49,142 bases of DNA from Coriobacteriia bacterium (GCA_025361505.1 JANYKZ010000098.1:1-49142), one strand, 5' to 3'. Shown: positions 1 to 9,571, counted from the stretch's first letter. Numbers and translations: made by a program. The notes: a model not told the origin generated them from the sequence alone.

Positions 1-13
1 CGGAGCGGAACCT

Positions 14-625
14 ATGTACGTCCTCGCGGTGACCGGCGGTATCGGCTCGGGCAAGACCACGGTGGCGCGCCTGCTGGGTGACCTGGGCGCCACGGTGATC
101 TCACTCGACGACCTGGCAAAGGGCCTGACGGGCGCCGGCGGTCCGCTCGCCGGCGCGGTCATCGCCGCCTTCGGTGAGGGCGTGCGCGCCTCCGATGGTG
201 GCGCGGACCACGCGGCTCTCGCGGCGGTCGCCTTCGCGTCGCCCGAGACGGCGCGCAAGCTGAACGGCATCGTCCATCCCGGCGTCCACGCCGCCGTCGC
301 CGGAGCGCTCGACCTGCTCACCGAGGTCCCGGATCCGCCGGCGGTGGTGGTGCTCGACATCCCGCTGCTCGCCGAGGCGCCCGAGTTCTTCGACTTCGTC
401 GACGGCGTGCTCGCGGTGTCCGCGAACGAGGACGAGCGGCTCGCGCGCCTGGTGGCCCGCGGCATGAGCGCGGACGACGTGCGGGCGCGCATGGCCCTCC
501 AGGTCAGCGACGCCGAGCGTCGCGAGATCGCCGACTGGGTGGTCGAGAACGACGGCACCGCGCAGCGGCTCGAGGCCGAGCTCGTCGACTTCTGGGACTC
601 GGAGCTGGCCGACCGTGACGCGTGA
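14..625 (+). CDS. coaE: Dephospho-CoA kinase
   Basis: N-terminal MYVLAVTGGIGSGKTTVARLLGDLGATVISLDD: P-loop and typical CoaE motifs; followed by uvrB region. Confidence 0.93.
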   Translation: MYVLAVTGGIGSGKTTVARLLGDLGATVISLDDLAKGLTGAGGPLAGAVIAAFGEGVRASDGGADHAALAAVAFASPETARKLNGIVHPGVHAAVAGALDLLTEVPDPPAVVVLDIPLLAEAPEFFDFVDGVLAVSANEDERLARLVARGMSADDVRARMALQVSDAERREIADWVVENDGTAQRLEAELVDFWDSELADRDA

Positions 626-1217
626 AAGCCCGCTTTCCTGGCACCGTGTCATCCCCGCTCTCGTCGTGGTGCTGCTGGCCGCCGTCGCGGCCGCCGCTGC
701 CTACGGGCCGACGTGGTATCAGCGCTTCTTCCACCCGCTCTCCCACGAGAGCCAGATAGCGACCCACGCGCGCGCGGCGAAGGTCGATCCCTACCTCGTC
801 GCCGCCGTCATCAACGTCGAGTCCGGGTTTCGCGCCGACGTGGTCTCGTCGGCGGGGGCGGTCGGCCTCATGCAGGTGAAGCCCTCCACGGCGAAGGCGG
901 TCGCGCGCGCCGCGGGCATGCCGGGGACGATGGACGTGGCGGCGCTCTCCGACCCCGACACGAACATCCGCGTCGGGACGCTCTACCTCGCGGAGCTCAC
1001 GGGCCGCTACGGGGGCAACGTCTCGCTCGCGTTGGCCGCCTACAACGCGGGCCTCGGGAACGCCGACCGGTGGGCGGGGGAGTGGGCACACAACAAGGGG
1101 GACCTGAGCGCCACGATCGACTTCCCCGCGACCGCCCACTACGTGGACGAGGTCGAGGCGCAGGCGGCGGTCTACCGCCGGCTCTATCCGGGGGTGTTCG
1201 CCGGTCCCGTGAAGTAG
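615..1217 (+). CDS. Membrane-anchored lytic transglycosylase (SLT domain)
   Basis: TM anchor, then [32 protein letters not shown] ... [11 protein letters not shown] (SLT motifs); overlaps coaE end. Confidence 0.9.
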   Translation: MTRESPLSWHRVIPALVVVLLAAVAAAAAYGPTWYQRFFHPLSHESQIATHARAAKVDPYLVAAVINVESGFRADVVSSAGAVGLMQVKPSTAKAVARAAGMPGTMDVAALSDPDTNIRVGTLYLAELTGRYGGNVSLALAAYNAGLGNADRWAGEWAHNKGDLSATIDFPATAHYVDEVEAQAAVYRRLYPGVFAGPVK

Positions 1218-1222
1218 AATCG
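1211..1222 (+). promoter_or_regulatory. Putative -10 box region upstream of uvrB (gTAGAATcgg)
   Basis: TAGAAT at 1215-1220; the 10-mer GTAGAATCGG also occurs upstream of uvrC. Confidence 0.4.
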
Positions 1223-1260
1223 GCGGACGGCGGTCCGATGGCGTGACGGGAGGTGCGGCG

Positions 1261-3327
1261 GTGTCGAACGAGATCAGGGTCGTGTCCCCGTACGAGCCCG
1301 CGGGCGACCAGCCCAAGGCCATCGCCGACCTGTCGGCCGAGATCCGCGCCGGCGAGCGGTACCAGACGCTGCTGGGGGTGACCGGCTCGGGCAAGACCTT
1401 CACGATGGCCAAGGTCATCGAGGAGGTCCAGAAGCCCACGCTGGTCATGGCTCCCAACAAGACGCTCGCGGCCCAGCTGGCGTCCGAGCTCCAGGACCTG
1501 ATGCCGGACAACGCGGTCGTCTACTTCGTCTCCTACTACGACTACTACCAGCCCGAGGCCTACGTCCCGTCGACCGACACCTTCATCGAGAAGGACTCGT
1601 CGATCAACGAGGAGGTCGAGAAGCTGCGGCACAAGGCGACCGCCGCGCTGCTGTCGCGGCGCGACGTCGTGGTCGTCGCCTCGGTCAGCTGCATCTACGG
1701 TATCGGCAGCCCCGAGGACTACGCCGGGCAGGCCGCCTTCATCACCGTCGGCGAGGACCTGGACCGCGACGCGCTCATCCGCACCCTGGTCGAGATCCAG
1801 TACGACCGCAACGACTTCGACCTGCAGCGCGGCACCTTCCGCGTGCGCGGCGACGTGATGGACATCTTCCCGCCCTACGCCGACCACCCGCTGCGCGTCG
1901 AGTTCTACGGCGACACCGTGGAGTCGATCTCGGAGGTGGAGGCGGTCACCGGCGAGGTCACTGCGAGCCTCGACAGCGTGCCGATCTGGCCTGCGACGCA
2001 CTACGTCACCGTCCCGGCGCGCCTCGCCGACGCCGTGGCCAGCATCCGGGCGGAGCTCCAGGAGCGCCTGGCGCAGTTCCGCAGCGAGGGGAAGCTGCTG
2101 GAGGCGCAGCGCCTGGAGATGCGCGCGACCTACGACCTCGAGATGATCGAGACGCTCGGGTACTGCTCGGGCATCGAGAACTACTCGCGCCACCTCGACG
2201 GGCGCAAGCCGGGCGAGCCGCCGCACTGCCTGATCGACTACTTCCCGAAGGACTTCCTCTGCATCATCGACGAGAGCCACGTCACCGTCCCACAGATCCG
2301 CGGCATGTACGAGGGCGACCGCAGCCGCAAGCTGACGCTCGTGGAGCACGGGTTCCGTCTGCCGAGCGCCCTGGACAACCGCCCGCTGCGGTTCGACGAG
2401 TTCGAGCAGCTCGTGAAGCAGTTCGTCTACGTCTCCGCGACCCCGGGCGACTACGAGCTGCGCATGTCGGGGGCCCACGTGGTGGAGCAGATCATCCGGC
2501 CGACCGGCCTGGTCGACCCGGAGATCATGGTGCGGCCCACGAAGGGCCAGATCGACGACATCGTCCACGAGGTGCGCGTCCACGCCGAGAAGGACGAGCG
2601 CGTGCTCGTGACGACGCTGACGAAGAAGATGGCTGAAGACCTCACCGACTACCTCTCCGAGCAGGGGCTGCGGGTGCGCTACTTGCACTCGGACATCGGC
2701 ACGTTCGAGCGCGTCGACATCCTGCGAGACCTGCGCTCCGGCGTGTTCGACTGTCTCGTCGGCATCAACCTGCTGCGCGAGGGACTCGACCTGCCCGAGG
2801 TCTCGCTCGTCGCGATCCTCGACGCCGACAAGTCCGGGTTCCTTCGCAACTTCCGGTCGCTCATCCAGACCATCGGTCGCGCCGCGCGCAACGTCTCCGG
2901 CGCCGTGATCATGTACGCCGACGTCGTCACCGATTCGATGGCGCAGGCGATCGACGAGACCAACCGCAGGCGCGCCATCCAGGTCGCCTACAACGTCGAG
3001 CACGGCATCGAGCCGCAGACGATCCGCAAGGCGATCCACGCGATCGTCGACTACGCGCGCAACGACCCCGAGGGCCCGGACGCCCAGGAGGTGGCGCGCG
3101 AGCTGTCGAGCCTGCCGCGTGACGAGGTGATGCGCCTGCTCGCGTCGCTCGAGGAGGACATGACCGGCGCGGCCGAGAAGCTCGACTTCGAGTCCGCCGC
3201 GCGTCTGCGCGACCAGATCGTCAGGCTGCGCTCCGAGGTCGACCGCTCGAGCGAGGACGAGGTGCTCGACCGTCTGAAGGCCGGCGCACGCAAGGGCTCG
3301 GGCTACGGGCGGCGCAAGAAGCGCTAG
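1261..3327 (+). CDS. uvrB: UvrABC system protein B
   Basis: [32 protein letters not shown]-terminal UVR domain; GTG start 1261 preceded by GGGAGGTG (ORF opens at 1243). Confidence 0.97.
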   Translation: MSNEIRVVSPYEPAGDQPKAIADLSAEIRAGERYQTLLGVTGSGKTFTMAKVIEEVQKPTLVMAPNKTLAAQLASELQDLMPDNAVVYFVSYYDYYQPEAYVPSTDTFIEKDSSINEEVEKLRHKATAALLSRRDVVVVASVSCIYGIGSPEDYAGQAAFITVGEDLDRDALIRTLVEIQYDRNDFDLQRGTFRVRGDVMDIFPPYADHPLRVEFYGDTVESISEVEAVTGEVTASLDSVPIWPATHYVTVPARLADAVASIRAELQERLAQFRSEGKLLEAQRLEMRATYDLEMIETLGYCSGIENYSRHLDGRKPGEPPHCLIDYFPKDFLCIIDESHVTVPQIRGMYEGDRSRKLTLVEHGFRLPSALDNRPLRFDEFEQLVKQFVYVSATPGDYELRMSGAHVVEQIIRPTGLVDPEIMVRPTKGQIDDIVHEVRVHAEKDERVLVTTLTKKMAEDLTDYLSEQGLRVRYLHSDIGTFERVDILRDLRSGVFDCLVGINLLREGLDLPEVSLVAILDADKSGFLRNFRSLIQTIGRAARNVSGAVIMYADVVTDSMAQAIDETNRRRAIQVAYNVEHGIEPQTIRKAIHAIVDYARNDPEGPDAQEVARELSSLPRDEVMRLLASLEEDMTGAAEKLDFESAARLRDQIVRLRSEVDRSSEDEVLDRLKAGARKGSGYGRRKKR

Positions 3328-3364
3328 CGGGTCCCGCTCTCACGGTCGTCGTCGCTCGTCCGCC

Positions 3365-4012
3365 CTACGGGAAGAAGATCTGCTCGATCTTCGTGACCGT
3401 CGTCCCGTCCTTCACCGTCAGGTAGTAGCGGGCCTGGGACCACTCGGGCTGCGGGTTCGTCCCGCCGGGCATGACGTCCATGAACTGCCCCACGGCGATC
3501 TTCTTCTTGGCGGTCGCGTCGGCTCCGGCCCAGCCGAGGACCGTGATCGAGGCGGTCTTGGGCAGGGCGAACGTGCGCAGCTTCGGACTGTCGTTGAGGA
3601 TGTAGTAGTCGTTGGGCGGGGGAGACTCGTCCCCGTGCGCCGTCGCCGCATCGGCCGCGGCCTTGCCGGTCAGGATCTGGATGTAGTCCGCGGTGACGGT
3701 GTATCCCTTGGCCGCGCTCCACGCGACCTTGGTGATGAGTGCGGGCTCCCTGACCAGACTCGGCGTCGGCGTCGGCGTTGTGACCGTCGCGGGCGCCGTC
3801 ACGACCACGGACGGCGTGGCCTCGACCGTCGGCGTGAGCGTGGTCGTGGTGGTCGCCGGCACGCTCGCGGGGGCGGAGGAGGGCGAGGGTGCCGGGGTGC
3901 GCAGGATCCACAGCGCGCCTCCGACGACGAACGCCACGATGACGATGCTCACCACGAGCATCCAGATCTGGGCGTTGCGCCCCGGCACGGGTCCCTGCGG
4001 CTGGTCGCTCAT
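3365..4012 (-). CDS. Hypothetical membrane-anchored protein with Thr/Pro-rich linker
   Basis: MSDQPQGPVPGRNAQIWMLVVSIVIVAFVVGG TM segment followed by a T/P/V low-complexity linker and a globular C-terminus. Confidence 0.75.
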   Translation of the reverse strand: MSDQPQGPVPGRNAQIWMLVVSIVIVAFVVGGALWILRTPAPSPSSAPASVPATTTTTLTPTVEATPSVVVTAPATVTTPTPTPSLVREPALITKVAWSAAKGYTVTADYIQILTGKAAADAATAHGDESPPPNDYYILNDSPKLRTFALPKTASITVLGWAGADATAKKKIAVGQFMDVMPGGTNPQPEWSQARYYLTVKDGTTVTKIEQIFFP

Positions 4013-4083
4013 GGCGGTTCCTCTCGAGTGCGTGCGGCGTCGGTGCGCGCGGCCGTTGCTGCCAGTGTATTCCCGCACGGGCG

Positions 4084-4112
4084 TTGCCTTCGCGAACGCA
4101 TCGGGGTATACA
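4084..4112 (+). promoter_or_regulatory. Putative sigma70-type promoter of the arsR-ATPase operon
   Basis: TTGCCT (4084-4089) - 17 nt - TATACA (4107-4112). Confidence 0.5.
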
Positions 4113-4118
4113 TCTCGT

Positions 4119-4505
4119 ATGAGCAATCACTCAGATGAAACCATCGCGTCCGCGGGCGAGTGCGTCACGAGGATCGTCGACGCCGATGCGGTGGAGCGGG
4201 TCGCGTCAGCGCTCCCCGGCACCGCCGCGAGGGAGCGCCTCGCCGACGTTTTCCGCGCGCTCGCAGACCCCACGAGGATCCGTCTCCTGCTGGCGCTGTC
4301 GCGCGAGCACCTGTGCGTCTGCGACCTGTCGGAGGTTGCGGGTGTGTCCGAGTCCGCCACGTCCCATCAGCTGAAGATGCTGCGCGACCTGCGGCTCGTC
4401 GACTGGGAGCGCGACGGCAAGCGCGCCGTCTACCGTCTCGCCGACGACCACGTGCGCGACCTGCTCGCCGTCGGCCTCGCGCACGCGGAGGAGGGACCGA
4501 GATGA
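4119..4505 (+). CDS. ArsR/SmtB/CadC-family metal-responsive repressor
   Basis: Winged helix RLADVFRALADPTRIRLLLALSREHLCVCDLSEVAGVSESATSHQLKMLRDLRLV with the CVCDL metal-binding motif; ATG 4119. Confidence 0.92.
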   Translation: MSNHSDETIASAGECVTRIVDADAVERVASALPGTAARERLADVFRALADPTRIRLLLALSREHLCVCDLSEVAGVSESATSHQLKMLRDLRLVDWERDGKRAVYRLADDHVRDLLAVGLAHAEEGPR

Positions 4506-6643
4506 CCTCCCTGCCGACCACGGCGCGCTGGCGCGTCACCGGGCTTGATTGACCCGACTGCACGCGGACCGTGGAGATGTCCGTACGCAGCATCACCGGA
4601 GTGATCTCCGCCGACCTGGCGTTCCCGTCGGGGGCGCTGACACTCGCGTACGACCCGGAGCAGGACCCCCGTGCGGCGGTCGCGGCGGCGATCCGCGCAG
4701 CCGGCCACGGGATCGAGACCGGAGAGGCGCCGAACCCGTCGGACGCGCCGGCGGCGAAGCGACGCGACCTCCACCTGATCACCGTCGTCACGTCAGGGGC
4801 CCTGATAGCACTCGGCACGCTGCTGGACGTCGCGCGCGTCGGGACGGGGCCGTGGGGACCGGTGTCGTGGATCTTCCTCGCGGCGGCCGCATGCGGCGGC
4901 TACGTCACCGCGCGGCGCGCGTGGATCTCCGTGCGCGCGCTGCGGCTCGACATCAACGCGCTCATGGCGCTCGCCGTCGTCGGCGCGATCGTGCTCGGGG
5001 ACTTCCCCGAGGCCGCGACGGTGATCTTCCTGTTCTCGCTCGGCCAGCTCCTCGAGAGCCGTGCGCTCGACCGCACCCGGCGCTCGGTGCGTGACCTCGT
5101 CTCGCTCGCACCCGAGCTCGCTCGCGTGCGCAGAGACGGGACGGAGTCCGAGGTGCGCCTCGCAGAGGCGGTCGTGGGCGACACGCTCGTCGTGAAGCCG
5201 GGAGAGCGGATCGCCCTCGACGGCGTCGTGGCCCGGGGCAGCTCCGCAGTCGACGAGGCGCCGATCACGGGCGAGGCGGTGCCGGTCGACAAGCGACCGG
5301 GCGACCGGGTCTTCGCCGGGTCGCTCAACGCCTCCGGACTGCTCGAGGTCGAGGTCACGGCCGGGCGCGAGGACTCGACGCTCGCCCGCATCATCTTCTT
5401 GGTCGAAGAGGCGCAGGGCCAGCGGGCCCCGTCGCAGCGGCTGGTCGACTCCTTCACGCGCTACTACACGCCGATCGTCGTCGCCGGCGCGGTGGCCGTG
5501 GCGGTCCTGCCTCCTCTGTTCGGTCTGGGCTCCTGGCACGAGTGGGCGTACCGCTCGCTCGTCGTCCTCGTCGCGTCGTGTCCGTGCGCGCTCGTGATCT
5601 CGACCCCGGTGGCGATCGTCTCGGCCATCACACGGGCCACCCGCGACGGCGTGCTCGTGAAGGGCGGCGCGCACCTCGAGACGGCCGCTCGCGTCCGGGC
5701 CATCGCGTTCGACAAGACCGGTACGCTGACCTGCGGGCGACCCGAGGTCACCGACGTCGTCCCCTTGGGCGATCACGACACCGCCCACGTGCTGAGGATC
5801 GCTGCGGCCCTCGAGGCGGGGTCCAATCATCCGATCGCCCAGGCCGTGCTGAGGGCCGAGGGCTCGCCGGCGGGGGACCGCCTCGCTCGCGATCTCACCG
5901 ACGTCGCCGGTCGCGGGGTGCGCGCCGTGGTCGACGGTGCCGCGTACTCGATCGGAAGCCCCGCCTTCGCGCGCGACCAGGGCGCGCTCGACGAGGCGGC
6001 CGACGCGCGCGTCGACGGGCTCGAGTCGGGCGGCAAGACCGTGCTCGTCCTCTTCAGCGATCACGCCGCGCTCGGCCTGGTCGCCGTCGCGGACGCCGTC
6101 CGGCCGGAGGCGCCCGCCGTGGTCGCGCAGCTCCGGCGAGGCGGCCTGGAGCACGTCGTGATGCTGACCGGCGACAACGAGCGCACCGCGGGAGCGGTCG
6201 CGGCGCACGCCGGTCTGAGCGAGTTCCAGGCGCGCCTGTTGCCCGAGCAGAAGATGGACGCGGTGCGCGCGTTCCGTGCCCGCTACGGGACGGTCGCGAT
6301 GGTGGGGGACGGCGTGAACGACGCTCCCGCTCTGGCGCTGGCCGACCTCGGCGTGGCGATGGGCGCCGCGGGCTCCGACACGGCGCTCGAGACGGCGGAC
6401 GTCGCGCTGATGGCTCCCGACCTGCACGCGCTCCCCGGCTTCTTCGAGCTGGGGCGCCGCACCGTCGCGGTGATCCGCGCCAACGTCGTGTTCTCGGTCG
6501 TGACCAAGGCGATCGTCCTCGTGCTCGCGGTGACCGGTCGCGCTCCGCTGTGGCTCGCCGTGTTCGCCGACATGGGGGTCTCCCTGCTCGTCACCTTCAA
6601 CGGGTTGCGCCTGCTGCGTGCTCGCCGGGAGCGCGCCGTCTGA
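4502..6643 (+). CDS. P1B-type heavy-metal (Zn/Cd/Pb class) translocating ATPase; candidate selenoprotein with in-frame TGA (Sec17) in the HMA domain
   Basis: ATG 4502 overlaps the arsR stop; MTSLPTTARWRVTGLD[TGA]PDCTRTVEMSVRSITGV is a full HMA domain; CPC (ASCPCALVIST), DKTGTLT, SNHPIAQAV, NVVFSVVTK and ADMGVSLLVTFNGLRLLR of the Zn/Cd type. The ORF track lists only 4571-6643. Confidence 0.88.
4550..4552 (+). other. In-frame TGA, predicted selenocysteine codon (UxxC replacing CxxC)
   Basis: ggg ctt gat TGA ccc gac tgc = G L D U P D C, aligned to HMA GMxCxxC. Confidence 0.82.
4558..4590 (+). promoter_or_regulatory. Predicted bacterial SECIS hairpin
   Basis: CTGC-AC-GCGGAC-[CGTGGAGAT]-GTCCGT-AC-GCAG; 6-bp upper stem, 2x2 internal loop, 4-bp lower stem; apical loop begins 17 nt after the TGA and has G at position 2. 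Confidence 0.78.
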
Positions 6644-6713
6644 CCCTCTGGAACGACCGCTCGTCGCGTCGCTTCCTCGTCGCTCTCTCCGTTCGTCTAA
6701 TACGCGGTGTGCT

Positions 6714-6724
6714 ATATGACATAT
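6714..6724. promoter_or_regulatory. Palindromic putative operator ATATGACATAT
   Basis: Perfect ATATG-A-CATAT inverted repeat in an AT-rich island upstream of the 6789 ORF. Confidence 0.35.
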
Positions 6725-6788
6725 TGCGTAATAGTAGTCACGAGGGAGTCGCCAGGTCCTGGGTCGTGGAAGAGGGGGGTGGGAGTCG

Positions 6789-7289
6789 ATGATGATGCTC
6801 TTGGCGGAGGGGATCTTCCTTCTCCTGTACGCGGGGGCGCTCCTGGGTCCGTTCCTGTGGATCGCGCTGGGCCTGCTGACCTACGCGGGCAACACGCACT
6901 CCGGAGACCTGGCGCATGAGACCGCGGGGGGCGTCGCGCCGGTCGATCCGCCGGTGACGCGGTTCGCCCGCCCGGCGAAGATCGTCGCGTTCGTCATCGC
7001 GGGACTCGCGTGCGTGCTCACCGTGACCGAAGCGATCTCCTTTCTGACCCGCACCGGGGGGCTGTGGGCCGACGTGGGGATGTACGCCACACTTGGGATC
7101 TACGGTGTGCAGTTCGCGCTCCTGGGGGTGCTCTTCGTCCTCCTCGTGGCGGTGTACTGGGACGTGCGGGTCGGGCACAGGATGGCGGGACACGACGCCG
7201 GCGTGGCCTACGGGGTCATCGCGCTGCTGCATGCGCTGCAGCTCGGTGCCCTCGTGGCGCTCATGATGTCCGGCGCGCAGATGTTGTGA
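6789..7289 (+). CDS. Hypothetical multi-pass membrane protein
   Basis: About four hydrophobic segments; follows a long intergenic region with AT-rich promoter-like DNA. Confidence 0.75.
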   Translation: MMMLLAEGIFLLLYAGALLGPFLWIALGLLTYAGNTHSGDLAHETAGGVAPVDPPVTRFARPAKIVAFVIAGLACVLTVTEAISFLTRTGGLWADVGMYATLGIYGVQFALLGVLFVLLVAVYWDVRVGHRMAGHDAGVAYGVIALLHALQLGALVALMMSGAQML

Positions 7290-7340
7290 GAGTCTGAAGT
7301 CAGCGGCGTTGGAAGGGTCCGTGCAGGCGAGCGAAGGAGC

Positions 7341-7694
7341 GTGGCTCAGATGGCCGATCTCGATCCCATGAAGTTCTTCGCGTTGTGGATGTTCACGCAC
7401 GAGCAGGCGGACGACCTCATGGTCCAGTCCGTCGAGCGGGGCAAGGCCGTCGCCGGCGAGGGGATGTCGGGCGGACCCGACGCCTTCACCGACGGCTTCA
7501 TGGCGATGGTCGCCGAGGAGAAGGCCCGCCTCAAGGCGCAGATCGCGTCCGGGCACGGGGACGAGATCGCCGAGCAGGGCGACGAGCACATCGACGAGCT
7601 CAAGTTCGAGGTCGCGGAGCTCCGGGGACGTCTCGACCAGATGCAGACGACGCTCGACGCGATCGCCGCGCACGTCGGCGCCAAGGGGGCGTAG
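7341..7694 (+). CDS. Hypothetical helical protein encoded next to an ABC1 kinase
   Basis: MADLDPMKFFALWMFTHEQADDLMVQSVERG...ELKFEVAELRGRLDQMQTTLDAI; coiled-coil-like tail; ATG 7350 is an alternative start. Confidence 0.75.
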   Translation: MAQMADLDPMKFFALWMFTHEQADDLMVQSVERGKAVAGEGMSGGPDAFTDGFMAMVAEEKARLKAQIASGHGDEIAEQGDEHIDELKFEVAELRGRLDQMQTTLDAIAAHVGAKGA

Positions 7695-7699
7695 CCGCG

Positions 7700-9055
7700 A
7701 TGTCAGCGCGTTCGGGTCGCATCACCCGCGCGCTCGCGGGCGCCGCCGTGCGGGGCGTCTTCCGCTCGCGGCTTGGCTTCGTGCCCGCTCCCCGGCGGCG
7801 GGCCGTGTTCGCGGCGGAGTGGCGCCGCGCGTTCGAGGAGTTGGGCGGCGCGTTCCTCAAGCTCGGTCAGATGATCTCGGTCAGGCCCGACGAGTTCGGC
7901 GACGAGCTCGCGGGAGAGATGGAGCGGCTGCGCGACCAGGTCGCGCCCGTCCCGTTCTCGCGGTTGCGTCCCGTCATCGAGGAGAGCCTCGGCGGGCCGG
8001 TCTCGTCGCTCTACGCCTCGATCGACGAGACGCCGCTCGCCTCCGCGTCCGTCGCTCAGGTCCATGCGGCCGTGCTCGCAGCGTCGTACCGTCCCGTTTG
8101 GGGCCAGGAGCTGCCCGCCGGCGCCGAGGTCGTCGTCAAGGTCATCCGTCCCGGAGCCGCCGACGCGCTGCGCGGCGACATCGTGGAGGCGCGCCGCCTC
8201 GCGGGGAGCGCCCTCATGCGGGTGCTCCTGCGCGGCGTGGACTTGGACTCGCTGCTCGACGAGTTCGCCCGATCGGTCGAGCGCGAGCTGGACCTGCGCA
8301 TCGAGGGCCGCGTGGCCGACCGTTTCGCGTTCGACTTCCGCCCCGACCCGAAGATCGTGGTCCCGCGCATCGTCTGGACGCGGACCGCCCCCCGGGTGCT
8401 CACGATGGAGCGCATGTACGGGTGGCGGCTCTCCGAGCTCGACGAGGCGGAGCTGGCGGGCGTCGACGCCCACGGCCTGGCCGTGCACGGCGCGACGGCG
8501 TTCATGCGCCAGGTCATGCTCTACGGGCGCTACCACGCGGACCTGCACCCCTCGAACCTGTTCGTCACACCCGACAACCGCATCGCCTATCTCGACTTCG
8601 GGATCGTCGGGCATCTCACCGACGCCGAGCGCGGCGACATCGCGCAGGTGCTGGCGGGCTTCGTCTACCGCGACGCCGACCGCGCGCTGCGTTACTCGGC
8701 GAACTTGGGGGTCGTGGTGCCCCCCGAGAAGATCGACACCGTGCGTCGCGAGCTGGGCGAGCTGCTCGACAAGACGATGGGCGGCGGCAGCACCGACTTC
8801 CGGCACTTCGGCTTCGGGTTCCTCGGGCTGCTGCGCCGCAACGGGATCGCGATCCCGGGCGGGTACGGACTGCTGGTCAAGTCGCTGGCGACCGTCGAAG
8901 GCGTCGCGCGCCGGCTCTACCCCGACATCGACATCATGGAGGTGGCGCGCCCGTTCGTGACGCGCATGATCGGCGACAGCATCGGCCGTCCGGAGACCCT
9001 GCAGGAGCGCCTGCCCGCGGTCTGGCGCGCGGCGATGCGGGAGCTGCTGGCGTAG
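7700..9055 (+). CDS. ABC1/UbiB/ADCK-family atypical kinase
   Basis: GGAFLKLGQMISVRPDEF (KxGQ), ADLHPSNLFV, AYLDFGIVG motifs. Confidence 0.92.
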   Translation: MSARSGRITRALAGAAVRGVFRSRLGFVPAPRRRAVFAAEWRRAFEELGGAFLKLGQMISVRPDEFGDELAGEMERLRDQVAPVPFSRLRPVIEESLGGPVSSLYASIDETPLASASVAQVHAAVLAASYRPVWGQELPAGAEVVVKVIRPGAADALRGDIVEARRLAGSALMRVLLRGVDLDSLLDEFARSVERELDLRIEGRVADRFAFDFRPDPKIVVPRIVWTRTAPRVLTMERMYGWRLSELDEAELAGVDAHGLAVHGATAFMRQVMLYGRYHADLHPSNLFVTPDNRIAYLDFGIVGHLTDAERGDIAQVLAGFVYRDADRALRYSANLGVVVPPEKIDTVRRELGELLDKTMGGGSTDFRHFGFGFLGLLRRNGIAIPGGYGLLVKSLATVEGVARRLYPDIDIMEVARPFVTRMIGDSIGRPETLQERLPAVWRAAMRELLA

Positions 9056-9112
9056 CCGGCGCGAGCTCGTGCACGTGTCAGGATCGGCGACCGCGGATGG
9101 GGGAGCACGACG

Positions 9113-9571
9113 ATGAGCAGCGACAGGCGTTCGGACGGCGTGCAGGGGCTCTACGGGATGCTGCTCGGTGGGTTGATCGCGTCACTGGTGGCGCTGGTCG
9201 TGTTCACGGTCTTCTGGGGGAGTTCCGTGAACGGCTCCGGCTCCGTCGGGCACACGACGATGGTCGCGCTCGTCGGGCTCGCGTGCGCGGGCGGGCTGAT
9301 GGCCGCCGGCATGGTCGTCAGCGACGACCTCCCGTGGCTGGCGGGGGGATTCCTGTTCGCGAGCGGGTTCACCGCGGTGTGGAGCGTGGGGATGTCGTTC
9401 ACGATCGAGGCGAAGTGGGTGCCGATCACCGCGCTGGCGATCGCCGTCGCGATGGGCATGGGGATGGGCCGCTGGAAGTGGGGCCGGGAGCGGAACGTCG
9501 CGCCGCCGGCTTCCGGCGATCAGGCCCGGTCGGCCGCCGCGAGCGTCTCGTTGAGCGATCCCGTCCGGTAG
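9113..9571 (+). CDS. Hypothetical membrane protein
   Basis: Four hydrophobic segments; converges on and overlaps the 3' end of larE by about 50 nt. Confidence 0.6.
   Translation: MSSDRRSDGVQGLYGMLLGGLIASLVALVVFTVFWGSSVNGSGSVGHTTMVALVGLACAGGLMAAGMVVSDDLPWLAGGFLFASGFTAVWSVGMSFTIEAKWVPITALAIAVAMGMGMGRWKWGRERNVAPPASGDQARSAAASVSLSDPVR

Noticed and set aside
997-3039. 680-aa minus-strand ORF opposite uvrB
   Set aside because: Antisense shadow of uvrB with no recognisable domain.
4571-6643. GTG at 4571 as the sole start of the P-type ATPase (ORF track call)
   Set aside because: It lies inside the HMA domain, just after the metal motif and inside the predicted SECIS apical loop, with no convincing SD. 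The 4502 start with Sec read-through restores the complete domain. An internal short isoform is still possible.
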